A DNA stretch of 64,000 nt from Pestalotiopsis fici W106-1 (Eukaryota > Ascomycota > Sordariomycetes > Amphisphaeriales > Sporocadaceae), in contig NW_006917093.1 in the NCBI RefSeq assembly GCF_000516985.1, forward strand, positions 5,985,013-6,049,012. Direction: 5' to 3'. Below the pieces are notes generated by a model, which did no database searches, was not told the origin of the DNA, and saw nothing but the letters and a program-made list of their open reading frames with translations. A program made the translations under genes and the position numbers. Shown here piece by piece: positions 24,389 to 37,617 of the stretch (position 1 is the stretch's first letter; every line of letters begins with the position of its first letter).

Positions 24389-25627
24389 ATGGATCAACGA
24401 CAGCAGCAGCAGCAGCGTCGCTCAAACGTGCCCTCTGAGAGGAATACAATCTCAAGGCCACAAATGTTTATGCATCTCGAGTTTGGCCTTTCGTGGTCCC
24501 AGCGGCACGCGCCTCAAAAGCACACAATCACATATACATCAAGAAACCTCAGAGATTCGAGGTCTCGAAGTAGCTTTCCTCGCCAGTTGCCTCCGCCAAA
24601 TGCAAATTTCCTGGGCCCCGACGCCTCTACCTACCAACCTCGACCAAGGGCTTCTCCAGATCGTTCTGTCCACCATTATCAACAACACCAGCAACAGCAA
24701 CAACTACAACATCATCAACAACAGCGACGACGCAATTATCAGCAGGAACAGCAGGAGCAGGAGCAGGAGCAGCGACTACAACAGCAACAACAACAACAAC
24801 AACAACATATCCGTGAACACCATCGTCGCCAGTCGAGGGGTTATGATCCGTCGATACAGTTTGCACACCGACCACGGGAAGTGGATGATGCTTGCGGATA
24901 CGCTCAAGACCACGAGCGAAGGCGGTCCAGGAGCGAGTCTCGAGGTCTATCACACGACCGAGGACATTCCGCCCCACCCCCCTTCCACGACAGCCCCTGG
25001 GACGACGCACCAGGACTGTCGGCATCGCTGTTCCCCCCTGCCCAGCCAGCGGCGGCAGTAGCAACAGCAGCATCCGGCAATGATCAGGAGGCGCTGGAGA
25101 GCGTGTCGAAACCGCTGCCGGCGACGCCGAGTCACTTCCGTCTTGGCGAGGACGGGCTCCCTTGGTCGGCGGATGCCTGGCCGGCAGACACGGAGCAACA
25201 CGGCTCCCAAGAGCAGTCCTCATATACGAATCAGCCACCAACGGTAGGCATCGCATCCGGATCACGCGATGACCCGCAGAGAGTCAAGGAGCTCGAGACG
25301 CTCTCGGCTGCCATGGTCACAGTCGATAACGGGTTTGAGAACCAATGGTGGTACCAGGGCCCCAGGGAGACAACGGCTTGGTGGCCGAGGGATCAGGAAG
25401 AGCCCTCTCGACTCAGCTTGGCCGATGATCTACTGTTCTCTGCTACCACTGAGCCGGCAGACCGTGGCTTTGGTGACGACTGGTACGGCCCATTGTCATA
25501 CAATGAGGAGTCCCCCTTGTTTGATGGAATTGTTTCGCCCGTTTCAACTGCTAGCCCAGCCAGGCCGCTTCAACGCTCAATGACGACAAGATCCGAAGAG
25601 CTTTTCATCATGAGCGACAGTCGATAG
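24389..25627 (+). CDS. Glutamine-rich hypothetical protein
   Basis: One exon of 412 residues starts at an ATG in good fungal context (CACCATGG). Residues 3-10 and about 95-145 are Gln-rich, encoded mostly by CAG/CAA repeats. The N-terminal two thirds is basic and probably disordered. The C-terminal part looks better conserved: SKPLPATPSHF with LPWSADAWP near 235-255, then VDNGFENQWWYQGPRE (about 310-330), a second W-rich segment and LSLADDLLFS. I do not recognise a domain. The frame is open without interruption and the codon choice fits a real gene, but the product is unknown. Other frames are also open here because the CAG/CAA repeats lack stops. Confidence 0.7.
   Translation: MDQRQQQQQRRSNVPSERNTISRPQMFMHLEFGLSWSQRHAPQKHTITYTSRNLRDSRSRSSFPRQLPPPNANFLGPDASTYQPRPRASPDRSVHHYQQHQQQQQLQHHQQQRRRNYQQEQQEQEQEQRLQQQQQQQQQHIREHHRRQSRGYDPSIQFAHRPREVDDACGYAQDHERRRSRSESRGLSHDRGHSAPPPFHDSPWDDAPGLSASLFPPAQPAAAVATAASGNDQEALESVSKPLPATPSHFRLGEDGLPWSADAWPADTEQHGSQEQSSYTNQPPTVGIASGSRDDPQRVKELETLSAAMVTVDNGFENQWWYQGPRETTAWWPRDQEEPSRLSLADDLLFSATTEPADRGFGDDWYGPLSYNEESPLFDGIVSPVSTASPARPLQRSMTTRSEELFIMSDSR
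24663..24812 (+). repeat. CAG/CAA trinucleotide-rich tract within the hypothetical gene
   Basis: Interrupted CAA/CAG triplets, strongest at 24776-24807, encode the central polyglutamine region. Tracts of this kind vary in length between strains by slippage. Confidence 0.8.
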
Positions 25628-27129
25628 AGACGACGACGATGACGTCGACGAAAGCGACAACAACAAGAACAACAACATGGTGCGTACCGAATGTGAAGTT
25701 GGCTGAAGGGAGGAAAAGAGTTTGATGAGAAGGGGTGGGGGCCTGGTGCAAAAAAAGAAAAAGAAAATTAAATCCAAAATCTCCAAAGAAATGACTGGTC
25801 TTCTCAAATTGCGAGCCGTGTAATTAGTCTCGAAAAACAAACGATTGGGCAGTCCAAAGGTTTGCTGCAGCGGATCGAATCCCATATCAACCACTTTACT
25901 TAGCCTGCTGCACGACGGATGGGTGTATTGGTATAAGTCGGACGTCCCTTGATCTCGTTGACCAACCGCCGAGTAATTCCAGGAAAAAAAAACTACTAAA
26001 AAACTGAAGCCATTTCCAAAACTTAGCCCATATCCTACCTCAAAATTTTCTGTCATGGTTTTGTATCCACCAACTGTCCTCCGGCGATTTGCTTCTCCGT
26101 AAGATCTTGATATACTTCCATAGGGTAAAACTCGATTAATACGTCAGGCGAGACGGGTATATTATAGAATATATATATGTTTATCTATTTATATTTATTT
26201 GTAAAACCGTGCTTATAACGAGTAAAAGTGGCTATAATCGGAGCATGGCACTATTCGGCACTTAGCATCTGGTTGTCCACATTAGTGATATCACAAATAT
26301 CCTATTTTTCTTTTTGTGCCGTAATGGCTGGCAAGTACCAAACCAGGTAATATGTTATTTCAAATAGCCATTGATATTCGTGTACGTCGTCTCGGCATGT
26401 CAAAAGAACTATAGCCCCTCTCCTCTGACCCCTTCCTTTGTATATATACAGCTAAGAATTTCTTCTTCGCGCGGCAGACCTCCTTATCTAATTCTGAGCA
26501 AATGGCCACGCCAATCCCAGCCATGTGTGTGTATATGTATAAACCGTCCCCCCCCCCCCCCGGCGGCCCGAGTAGCCGGTTACTCATCGAGAAGCACAGT
26601 ATTGATCTTGGCCTCGTATTGAAACGAACAACACGGATCCAGCCGGGTATCCGCACGGACGAACGTGTCCCTTCGCCCCCTCCCTTGAAAAGCAGCCGTA
26701 TGTATTTGAAAAAAAAAAAAAAAATTCTTGACGCCGCTTGTATGCATTAGCCTTCCCCCTTGCCCTGTTGTCGGCGGCCCAACACGGGCAGTTCTATACC
26801 TGTCACGGGCGTCTGGATCAAACCCATCCCCAATGTCGACAGACAACAGACAGTGTAGATGTAGATGTCGTTAGGCCTATGGGATGAACCGGATAGCCCA
26901 ATGGAGAAATAGCAAACGCTGTGGTATCTCAAAATCCAGGTAAAGGAGAATCGGGAGGGAAAAAAAACCAAAAAATTTACGCTCATCCCAATCAAAGAAG
27001 AATGAAGACCCAACTCCAATCCCACAAACTCCCAACAGCATCAGAAGGCACGCAGAGCGTCGCAACTGACGTGCGTATGACGCAAGACTAACACGGAGGC
27101 GCTTTGCGTAGGATGTATCGCACCTCCTT
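25628..27129. other. convergent intergenic region, no gene seen
   Basis: About 1.5 kb between the stops of the Gln-rich gene and wc-1. It contains poly-C (26550-26560), poly-A (26709-26724) and A/T-rich patches around 26160-26215. No coding exon is supported. Confidence 0.5.
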
Positions 27130-30100
27130 TCAAGCACTGGCCTCGCGTTCCTCCCGGATTGATGCCATTTGACCTCCGTCGGCACCACCCTCCAGAAGTG
27201 GCTGGCTCAAAGGCGGCTTGGAGGGCCCCTTTGCTGCTGTCGGCGTAGTGCCCGCGCTGGTGGTAGGCCCGGCGCCCGAGCTCAGTGACCGGTTGGCGGT
27301 GCCTGCCGAGTCCGTCTCGGACGGCTGCTCGCTCATCTCGCCCGCCGAAACTTCCCTCGTGAGGGGAGACGCATGCACCGGCGAAGCAGACTTCTTGCTC
27401 GCCGCATCGTTGCCACCACGCGATGAATTCCGCGGAGAGACCCTGCCTGTCTGTATACACGATGTCTCGTCAGCACCATAATCTTGCCACAACCCCAGCC
27501 AACGAATCCGGTCTGCCTACTTACCTGCTTAGCCCACCTAAGACCGCAGCTGTTGCACAAGTCCCTTTGACCACTAGGTCCTCGTCGCCATTCCGGCGTG
27601 TTGCGAGTATGACAGTTGGCGCAGTCGCGTACAACATTGCCGACTCCTTTCCTGCGCTTACGCTTCTTCTTATTTGAGAGCAGACCGTGAAGCTCCTCTG
27701 CTAGGACACGGTTGACCTTTTCCATCTGTCGCAACTCGTACTGCCAACTCGTACACCGTGTGGTCTTGAGTTCGTCGAAAATATTGTCGTCAGAGGCGAG
27801 GGCGACATCTTGCGTTCCCGGAGGCACGTCGCCCCCTCCAGCCGCCGACACGAGGCCGCCGCCTGGTTGGGGGCTCGTGATTGCCGCGGTGGGCTGATTG
27901 ATCGACGAATTAGGATCGTTCAAGGCAGAGCCAGAGCCAGGTTTGCTCAGCGGCCCAGTGTTTTGGCCGCTCGAGCGCGACGAAGCCTTGAGCAATTTGG
28001 TCTGAGCCAGCAGAAAGGTTGGCTTCTGGCCCTCGGAGGCATCGCCGGGATAGAGCGTTGTATGCGCCTGGAGCACCTGACCTCGCCGGTTTTGAACTTC
28101 ATGTTTACACGTGACGGTTCTTCCGCGTCTAGCCTTTTCTATTGTACGGCCAAACTCGGGGCGCGACTCTCGGCGCATCAGTTCTTGTATGCTGGTGCCC
28201 ACTAGATGATCCGGCTGCAAGTCAAGTAGTGACCGAACATTGGATGACACAAATAGGAACATGCCCGACGTGGAAAGCTTGGTCCACAGCTCGCTATCCC
28301 CAATGCCGCCATGCGCCTCGAGGTCGCGGCGTTGCAGTGCAAAGACGGGGCGCTTTCGTCCTATCAGAATAATGCATTTGCGCCCCTTGCCGGCCTCGAC
28401 AAAGAGCGAGCCATGGCTCTCGAACCAAGTATATCCGCTCTGCTTCCGCCTAATTCGAAAGACAATGTTGACAGTGTTGCCCGTCGTGGTGTCTTTGAGC
28501 TCGCGCGTAACAGGTACAATATCAGACGGGTGGCAAATGGTCGAAATGGAGCTGCCGACGAGTTCGGTCGAGTCATATTCAAGTAACCGCTTGCACGAGG
28601 GCGAGAGGTATAGGAACAGCCCCTTCAGAGACAAGACGTGGACAACGTCGTCGGCATTCTCCAGCAACATCTTGTCCCAAGATTGCCGATGCCAGTCCGA
28701 TGCGGCACCCTTGGGATTGAACTGTTGTAGGAGAGTCGAGACGTCGTCGACGCCAAGTGTTTGCCCCGTCTCTGGCTCCCACTGCGAAGATGCAGGCGGC
28801 GTCCATATGTACTGACCAATGTCGCTGTGCTTGTAGCTTACCTGCATGGAGCCAGCTTCCTGAGCCGACGATATGGCATCTGGGCATTCCACCAGATCAA
28901 TCTGAAATCCCACAATGTAGCGTATTTCAGACGTGTCCCAAGGAATCGGGATCATGGTCAGGAGGTTGAGGAACGGTTTGCCGCCCTTTCTATAGTTAAT
29001 CAGGCTTTGCTGGACCTCCTTGCCCTCGGCAATTTTTCGCTTTAAGTTATATACTGCGCCATTGTCAACGAACTCGCGTTTGGTCCCGGCTTCGACCTTT
29101 GAATCCGGGGCCTGGAGAAAGCGGCAGTTCTGGCCGATGATCTCGTGGCGGCTGTAACCAGTCAAGTTCTGAAAGTTGTCCGAGACATAGATGATGGGGC
29201 AGTCGTTCATGGTTACGTCGCACACAACGAATGCGCACGACATGTCCACGGCGCCCAGATTCACCTGGGGGGTTTTCCGAGTGGCCACGAGCCACAGTGC
29301 CTTGAGCATATCGAAGCCGCTCTTGGAATAGATTGTCTTCTGCTCGAGGGGTTGGGGCGGCGGGCTGCCCACTGCATCCGGTGCCGGCTGAAACTGGCTT
29401 TGGGGGATGTCGACTGTCCCGGCGGCCCCGGACATTGCCGGCAAGGGTGATTGGTAGTTGGAATAACTCGGCGTGGCCGCTGCCGTGCTGGGCAAGGAGG
29501 ACAGCCGGGCTTGTGAATGTGGAGATATGTTGGTTGGAAAATTGCCCGACGGACTATCGAGACTGGATACAGGCTGGGATTGGTCCTGCTGTGGAGTGAG
29601 CATGTAGGATTGAGTGGTGTTCAGCAGCAGTGCGTCGGAGCCATCGACAGACATGCCGCCAGTATTGGCCCGTTTGGCGACGGGACCGGACTGCCCGGTC
29701 TCGTTGCTGCTGCCGCCGCCCATGTCCATGGACAGACCGGATGACATTGGGTCGATGGAGGACTGCGAGTAAGCAGAAGGTATGCCAGTTGAGAACATGT
29801 TCATGGTGGTGGGGTCGACAAGCTGGCCCATGTTCATATTTTGAAGGGCGATCATATTGCCTAACATGTCAGAAGTGGCGCCAGAGAAGTCGGGGGCCAG
29901 CATGCCCTGAGGAGAGAAATTGCCAGATGTGCCAGGCATGGTCATGTTGTGGTTCATGTTGGGGAAGGTACCAGGCATGGAGACCATGGGAGAGCCCATG
30001 ACGCCAAACTGGTACTCAGGCACAGGGCCGTTGTTGAACTCCATCATGGACAGGCGACGGTCGGCATCAGAGGGGGAGATGGCACCCGGGTACGGCTGCT

Positions 30101-30323
30101 GTGGGAGGCTGCGACGCCTGTGCAGTTCGTGATGGTTGTTTCGAATGATGTCGTCTAGGCTGTCGGCGCCGACGATGGGACCGTCCTGGTCGACGGAGAT
30201 GGAATGAGCAAGCTGAGGCGGCTGGTTCATCCCGGAGTTGGTGGCGCGTCTCTGATTGCGCTGCTGAACGTGGCGACGCTGCAACTCGTCCCGGGAGAGC
30301 TGGAAACCAGGAAAGTTATCCAT
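27130..30323 (-). CDS. wc-1: White Collar-1 blue-light photoreceptor and GATA transcription factor
   Basis: Two exons, 27525-30323 and 27130-27450, flank a 74-bp intron and give 1039 residues. The N-terminal 330 residues are Met/Gln/Ser/Pro-rich. The LOV domain spans about 365-485 and contains GQNCRFLQ, whose Cys400 is the residue that forms the flavin photoadduct in this family. Two further PAS domains follow (about 525-640 and 660-770); in Neurospora one of them binds WC-2. The GATA zinc finger is at 901-926 (C-x2-C-x18-C-x2-C, CANC then CNSC). The intron follows directly after the finger, and the Ser/Thr-rich tail lies in exon 2. WC-1 pairs with WC-2 in the nucleus to drive light-induced and clock genes. 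All key residues are intact, so light sensing is expected to work. The first exon stays open past the donor, which makes an unspliced reading look falsely complete. Confidence 0.97.
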
Positions 30324-31674
30324 TGCGACTACATCTGTCTGGGTCGTGTCTATACAAAAGGCTTAAGCTGGGAGGAGCTGTCATGGGAACCATGCGCTGG
30401 CTGACTCGGACACGGATGACGACTTCGGAGGGTTCAGATGCCGCGATGTTGGCACTTCCGCCGACTCGGGTTACTCGCTGGGTTGATGATAGGGCTGCAA
30501 GATCGGGATTGGGCGTGAGTTTCCGTCGCTCGGCTCAGATCAGGGTGGAATTGCAGTTTGGCAGGCCAGCAAAAAGAAGAAGAAAAGAAATGGTGACGCA
30601 GAAGAAAAAAAAGAAGATCAACTGTGTGGTCGTTGGGACGAGCGGATCATGAATATACCGCGCGCGCACCCCAGCCGGGAAGAGTTCGGCGACCAAGCAG
30701 TCTGTTCTCTCGTATACGGGAGGAGAAATGAGTGATGAAGAGGAAGGGAGAAAAAAGATTATTCCCAGTTGGACGACAAGAGCTCGAAACTAAACTTAGC
30801 ACAAGTTCCAAGTTGTGCCGGGTCATGCGTTAAACGTCTACCGTATGGGAAGTGTGGGAAAAAAAAAAGTCGTGCCAACGAGATGCCTGATGTGAGGCGC
30901 GGGGCGTTGAGCAGCGGCAGGAGGAAACAGAGGAACGTCGGTACTTTCTCGATGGTTTCAGTATATTCCTGGCGCGATCGGGGCGTCGTGGAAGTGTGTC
31001 AAATGGCAGAAGATAGAAAGCAGGTAGAAGGAGAGAGGAACTTTACCTACCTCGTGGCTCGGCGAATGTCGAGAATCAAACGAAACGGCGGGCGGCGGGG
31101 CGGTTGTGGCGTATCGATCGTTGTACCCATCGGGAATATTGCTGGAGGCGTTCGTACCTAATATATGTAAATAGGTGGGTTAGGTACCTACGAATATGCA
31201 AGCAATATAGCAAGCAAAGTAATATATATAATAATAATAAGCAAAAATAGCAGTTTATTAATTCTTTTTTTTATCTTAAATATTATTATTTCTTTTTTTA
31301 TTACCCGCTTTATTTTGCAATTTGCATTAGTTATAATTAGAATTTTGTTTTTTTATTGCGCAAGAGTTTTTTAATTGGCTCTTAATTGGTGAAATATATT
31401 CTCTGGTATCACATATCCATCCCTCGTCCCTGTCATTGAACTCTTGATCTATGGCTGCTGTAACCGCCTATGGCCACAGGTGTAATCGCTTTTATTTCTC
31501 GCCTCTTCCTTCAGTCAATCCAAGGTTCTGTCAACAAGATTGGTCCATTTTGCACCAGACAATGCAGAGGTTTTGGCTCCCCTCACATCTCTTCAAGCAG
31601 CGGCATTATCCCGTCCACCTACAAACCCAGCATCTATTGTTTCTTGAAAGAGCGCGCCGAAAAATGCCCGTCAC
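30324..31674. other. wc-1 upstream region with A/T-rich block
   Basis: About 1.35 kb separates the wc-1 start from the Kap121 stop. The first 800 bp is G/A-rich leader-like DNA. 31190-31400 is strongly A/T-rich with TAA/TTA repeats and drops abruptly in G/C compared with its surroundings. No gene was seen. Confidence 0.5.
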
Positions 31675-34600
31675 TTATGAGAAATATCGAAGAATCGTCT
31701 GCTGCGCCTCGGGCGAGAACTGCTGCAGTAGAGATTGGGCATTGACACCCGACGATTGCATCAAAGCCTTGGTGCCTTGGACCACTTTTTGTGCGACTTC
31801 GCCCGTGCCCAGCATGTCAGCCTCGAGAGCTTGAGCAACGTAGACAAAAACCTTGTCTGCTTGGCTGACCACAGCCGGATGTTGCCTGCAAACAGACGTG
31901 TTAGAAAATTGATAATGAAGCATGATGTTGTTGTTGTTGTTGTTGGGTTGGGGGGGGGGGGGGGGGGGGACGGCTACTTACTGATCAATCAAGGTTGCAA
32001 GGTATCCGTATGCAAAGGGGGCCGCCTCTTCATCGTTGGTGACGGGCAGTGTGTTGACCCATTGAGCAATAACATTTTGCGGGTCTTGTACGCTTGCGTT
32101 GTTGAAGTGGAGAATCTTCGCAATAGCCGCGCAGGCATTCTCGGTGGCATACACGGCGTCATCGCCCCGTGCATCGGGGACTTGGGTAACCTGGAACAGG
32201 TAGGGAATGGAGCCGTTGAGGAATTGAGACCATGGAGCACCACCGCGGTGAGCGGCGACACCAATGCCATATGCTGCAGCCTGGCGGATAGCTGCTGACT
32301 GGTCCTTGCAGCCGTCGATAAGAGGCTTTTGAATGTAGTTGACATAATGGATGCTCTCGGGTCCGCAATACTCGAGAACGTCATCCATGATGCACAGGCC
32401 CCATTGGCGCTGCGTTGGATCTGACGAGTTCAAGAAACTCTCATATGTGCCTACGAGCCTCTCCCAGGATCGAAGGAATGCGGCTCCGTGGTTCTTGAAG
32501 ATGGCGTGGAACGCCTTGTTCATATCCGAGAGCAGGGTCTGATCGTCCTCAATGGCCAGTAGCAGTTCCTCGGCTTCGTCTTCGGCATCTTCTGCCGTGG
32601 TACCTTCCCTATCTTGCTCGCGCTGAGCTACACGATCCTTGTAATCCTCGATAGCAGACAGCACACCGTCAATGAACTTTTCCATGTGCTGCTGAGACAT
32701 GCAATCCTTGCCGACAACCTCTACAGACTCGTAAAAGCACTGATACATCTCCGCGAGTGCGTCAATGGCCGGCTCTGCCGTCAGCACCTCCAGAAGCTTG
32801 TCAACAGTGCCTAGCCAGAGCTCACGCAGCTCATTGGATGTTGGGCCAAAAGCCTTCTTGTAGGAGCTAAGCAACTGGGGTACCAATTTTGCTGAGATGA
32901 ACCGAACCGGATCGTGGAAGAAGAAGGCCAGACCGGGCAGGGCGATCCTCTCCATGGTGTCCTTGACGTAGGGAGCAAATGCTTGCTCGAGTGTCTGGGC
33001 ATAGACAACGAGCAGCTCAATAGCCATATGTTTGTCGTCCATGGTGCTCGTTTTAATGCCAATCATCTTGCCCTTGAGAGGCACAAGCTCCCAGCCGTCT
33101 TCTTGCTGGATCTGCTCCACTTGTTCGTCATCGTCGAGCAGTTGGATGTCGGCCTTGGCACTGGCGAGCTCGACCAGAGGTGGCATGACATTGGGCAAGA
33201 ACGGCAGAAAGTCGGAGCCCATGACTCGGCACATGCGACCCCAGCAGTGCATGAGGTACTGACTTTGCGGGTCATCGGGATCAGTGATGCTGGCCTGAAT
33301 CGAAGCCAGCAGCTGCACAAGATTCATAGCATCGTTGCCAAGCCTCTCTTTGCCAACGGCCAGGGCAATTAGAGTGGCGCACTCCATGGCCTTGGCGCGG
33401 AGCAGGCGAAACTCCTTGTCGTTTTCCCTCTGCAAGACGCCCATTAACAGAGGCATCAAAGTGTCATAGTACTTTGAAAAGGCAGCTTCGGCAGCATCTG
33501 CGATTGTAGCAATAGTGGATAAAGCCTGCTCCTGCACAAAGAGTTTATCATTCTGGAGGAGTTGGAAGAGGTAGGAAAGCAACTCGTCCAAGTAAGGCAC
33601 AAGGATATTTTTTTCAGCCTCCTCGCAGAAATTGACCAATGCGGCGGCAGCATGAGCCTTGACGCGAGGCTCTGGCGACGTGAGGACAGGAATAATGGCC
33701 TTGAGGACAGTATCATAGTGCTCCTTTTGCATGGTTGGGGCAAAGTCGGTACTCATTTGACCGAGTGCCTGGCAGCCTGCCCATCGTACCCGAGGGTGTG
33801 CGTCCTTGAGGGCTGGGACTACAAGGTTGAGGACCTGGCTGAGCTCGTTCACCATCAGATCGCGGCAGCCCTCGGAGATGGCAGAGATGGCCATGAGGGC
33901 AGCGTGTCGGTCCTTCCAAGCCATCGAGGTCATCATCCTGGGGAGCCAGTTGAATGTGGGTGCCAGAATGGTCTCGCCACCTAGTTTGTTTGCCAATCGA
34001 TCCATGCACTGCTCTCCAGCAACATGGTTGAAGTCGCTCTCTTCCGAGTCGGGCTGTCATGCTGTTAGCACAATCTCTGGGCTAACCCAGGGTAAACCAG
34101 ACCGATATGGGTTAAGGGGGGGGGCCGTGAGGGTAGTGTCTCTTACGTCTTCCGATGCTAGCCATTCGGCAGCGTCATCATCATCCTCGCCGAGGTCCGT
34201 CATGAGGCTCAAGCATTGTGTAATCATGTCGTTGGTATAAGATGGGTCTTTACGGCACATGGAGGGCGCATAGTCGGCAAAAGTTGCCATGAGTTCGAGA
34301 GCATTCTGGCGACAGATGTCCGACAAGTCCTTGTCTTGTATCACACCGACGCTAAACATAACAAGATTGTGGAAAAGTGGCTTGAACATCTTTGGGCAGG
34401 TTTCGGCCAAGTCAATCAATGCAATTAGTGCCTTGCTGAGGTCATCCGAATCATGTGTGTCCTTGATAGGCGGAAGAATGTTGAGTACGTCTGGCAGCAG
34501 ACCGAAGTATTTTGGCTGGGCCTTCTTGGTGAGGTTGCGAAAGAAGGAAGCGAAGGCCTCCATGGCAGCGAGCCGCACCTAGAGGGGGGAAACAAACAAG

Positions 34601-35442
34601 TGTAAGTTGAGGCACTTCGCGGGTAGCAATCTTTACCGAGGGGAGCAAGTCGAAGCCACTTACACCGACAGCCTCATCCTTGAAGCCTCTACTGAATGCC
34701 TCTAAGACAGCACCCTCGTGCTGCTTTTCTATGATGCCCGGGGTGGTGGTAAAGACACGGTAGGCTGTCTCGCGCTTGCCAGCGTCGGGGGCAACGCTGA
34801 GGTTGAAGAGCACACCGAGGATCTCAGGCCATGTATCGTCTGAGTGGAGGAGGAAAAGGTCAGTGTCAGGTGACTCCAGGGGCAAGAGAGGGTGTGTGAA
34901 ACTAAGAGGGCAGAGACGACTGACTGTTCTCTGAGTATTGCCTAGCAATGTCGGCAACGGCGTCACTGATCTTGTTGCGCACGGTACGGTCTGTCTCATT
35001 GGCCAAGGACTCGAGAAGTTTCTGGCGCACAGCGCTGGCCTGATCGGGGTTTAAGGAGATGAAGATCTCAACCGTGTCGCCCTTATCGTTCTTGCGGCTC
35101 TTGGAGGATATCCGGCGAAAGATGACAGCAGCGAAGGAGCGTAGCTATGTGTTCGTTAGTCAAGGTGTAATAAGCAGGGCAGCACGAGGCAAAGGTTGCT
35201 CGCTAGCACATTTGGCAGGCTCTGAACGGAGAATGAGGGGGGGAGCAAAGTATACACACCGAAGCATCTGGCGAAGCGGCGAGCTGCTCAGCCAGGCCCA
35301 TCAACAACTGCTCAGGGCGAGTGGCAGTCCAGTTGTTGGCAAGGTGATCTTCCGCCTGGGAGCGGATATTGTTATCGGGCGACTGCAATGCCTGCAGGAG
35401 CTGGTTCAGCTCGGCATGAACGGCGGGCGGCAGCAGCGACAT
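31675..35442 (-). CDS. Karyopherin Kap121/importin beta-3 (Pse1) family
   Basis: Six exons, 35260-35442, 34925-35144, 34664-34839, 34147-34578, 31982-34053 and 31675-31885, give 1097 residues, the usual length for Kap121/importin-5. All junctions are GT-AG and in frame. The protein is an array of HEAT repeats from end to end: FAAVIFRRIS in the second, RLAAMEAFASFFRNL, RHAALMAISAISEGC, HPRVRWAGCQALGQMSTDF, RVKAHAAAALVNFCE and, near the end, RQAAAYGIGVAAHRGG. An acidic loop (GEDDDDAAEW) falls before the middle. The family carries ribosomal proteins, histones and mitotic factors through nuclear pores, with release by Ran-GTP. The intron before the last exon contains a GTT repeat and a 19-G run (31951-31969). 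Confidence 0.95.
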
Positions 35443-37617
35443 GTTGGCGGCGACGAAATGCACAGTCGCGATCGATGTCGTGCCAAGCCTAAGCCTCTGG
35501 TCGGCCGAAGAAGGGTTTTGTTTCGTTGAGAGGGGGGTCGGTTTGGGTTGTTCGTCTATTGAGGATTGTGATGTAGGGCACCGCTGTACCTTATTCTGGC
35601 GGCACTCAGAGCCAAGGTCAGGTAGAGAGAGGCAGTGGGGTGGATGCTGCGTGAGTGGTCGACAGGTGGTGAGGGGTGGGGGCCCTGGGAAAAAAAAAAT
35701 CACCCAGTTCAAACGGGGAGTTCGTGAGCTTCTGGCGTAGGTGATTAAATGAGGGGATGAAAGTTTTTGCGTCGCGTCAACAAGAGAGGACGAAAGGAAG
35801 TCAGTCAGTCTAACCAGACGCTGAAAATAAAAAAGGCGTCCGCGGTACGTGAGAGGAGAAAAAAAAAATCAGAGAGCGGGCCTGTGCTGGAGGAAATTCG
35901 CGGGCAGAGAGACGAAGAGAGGAACGTACAAGAGTGAAAAGAATAAAAGGCTGATGGAGGGGGATGTTTATCTCGCGTGGCAGCGCGTCTCTACAGGTAT
36001 CAATGTACATACATACTGCCTGCCCAGCCAACTCTTAGGCACGTAGAGTGGTAATCTGGCTGGACACTGCATCATGTATGTTCAGTCTTGTTTGGTTTGT
36101 TATATTCCCCAAGTACGTAGCAACGACACGCATACTACCTCGCAACATTGAAGTATGAAGCGATTGCTGCTGTCTGTTGCCAATTGAGATCTCCAGGTGG
36201 GGCAGAGAGTTCTTGATCATGATAAACAATTTGATGTACTTGATGCCTTCAACTGACCTGCCCATTTTTTTTGTCGGTTCTTTCTCCCTTCTTTGCGCGA
36301 CTGGTATTGAGACTAAATGACGTGTAAATCCTTCTTCTATTCAAAATAAAATAGCATAAAATTTATAATATTCAAAACTAGACCTCACCTTCCTTTTACT
36401 GTAATCATGATTGACAAAAGCGAGACATCATAATTTAGAATAATCGTCTGCTTTGCCCAGATAACCATTCGTACTGAATCCCAGGAGACTGCGCTCTTCG
36501 CCTCTTATTGAGACACGAAAATTACTATTATTATTATAGAATTTGATACTTGAATCACACACAAATGTACTAGGTTCAGATCAACCTTGGTTGGGACCAT
36601 CTTCTATCCCGATGCTTTACAGCAGAAACTCGCTCTTTTTATCCTACAAACGTTTGCTCATGAGGAAAAATCTACGCACGAAGGGCCGCCCTCTACAAGT
36701 ATTTTGTACCTGCCCCTCCATCAATTTGTGGCTGTGCCCCTCCACACAATACCTAGGTTAGACATCCATTCCAGGCCGAGTCACTTCGACAAAATGTACA
36801 TTACTCTGTACATACGTACTGCGCATATCTTGTGGGAGGGAAACGTTGGTACCTACATTGCTGGTACGCACTAAATATAAAAAAGAAAAGAGGAGTCACT
36901 CGAGCGCCATATGCATCTACGTAATGAACTTATTCCGCAAAGCATGGGGGAAAAGAGTGGTGTGGATGGGTGTGAGCTATGACGCCGAAGCTTGGGAACG
37001 CAATGGGAGGAGAGGGGGATAACTCTAAATCGTAAACTCACCTGGGGAAGGCTGGACACTTGTGACCTCTTTCAATTTGTCCTACTGCATAAACAAACAA
37101 CCGCACGCATTTACGGCACACATCTGATTTGATACGCATCCAGTTGAATGATCGCCTAAGTAACAACTCTGAGCTGTGACGTCCATCGCTTGCACCATCC
37201 TTGTTGCCTTCTCCAAGCTTTTACTGATCCAAGCTCCGACTTGAGAGCCACCACGGACCGTCTTTGGCTCGCTCCCGGCGTTCTGGGTCTCTGGACTGCG
37301 AATATCCTCATTTGCCCCAGGCTTTGTTGCGTACGAGTGCCGCGCTGTCAGTCCTCGAGTATCTCCATTCAGTGAAACCGGCGTGCCCTTCCGTTATCAC
37401 TTTTGGCAAACGGCACCCCAGCGCAGCACACCCTAGTGAGATCTCCAAGTCGACAGCAGACACATTGTATCCAACGCCCCTTTGTGCTTTAGTGCCTGAC
37501 CTACGTCAGCTACCAGTAACCTGTGTCTGTAACTGCATTCGTCTGTCTGGCTATCAATACATCTACCTATCCATATATTTTGCCCGACACGGCGTGGGCA
37601 GACCTGCATTTGCTGTC
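35443..37617. other. divergent intergenic region, about 2.2 kb
   Basis: Shared upstream region of Kap121 and Sds23. A/T-rich patches lie at 36340-36385 and 36520-36545. The last 400 bp is pyrimidine-rich leader, open in frame with Sds23 but with no clear extra coding exon. Confidence 0.5.

Noticed and set aside
24282..25265. Long alternative open frames on both strands over the Gln-rich gene
   Set aside because: They are by-products of CAA/CAG triplet repeats and carry no domain or good start context.
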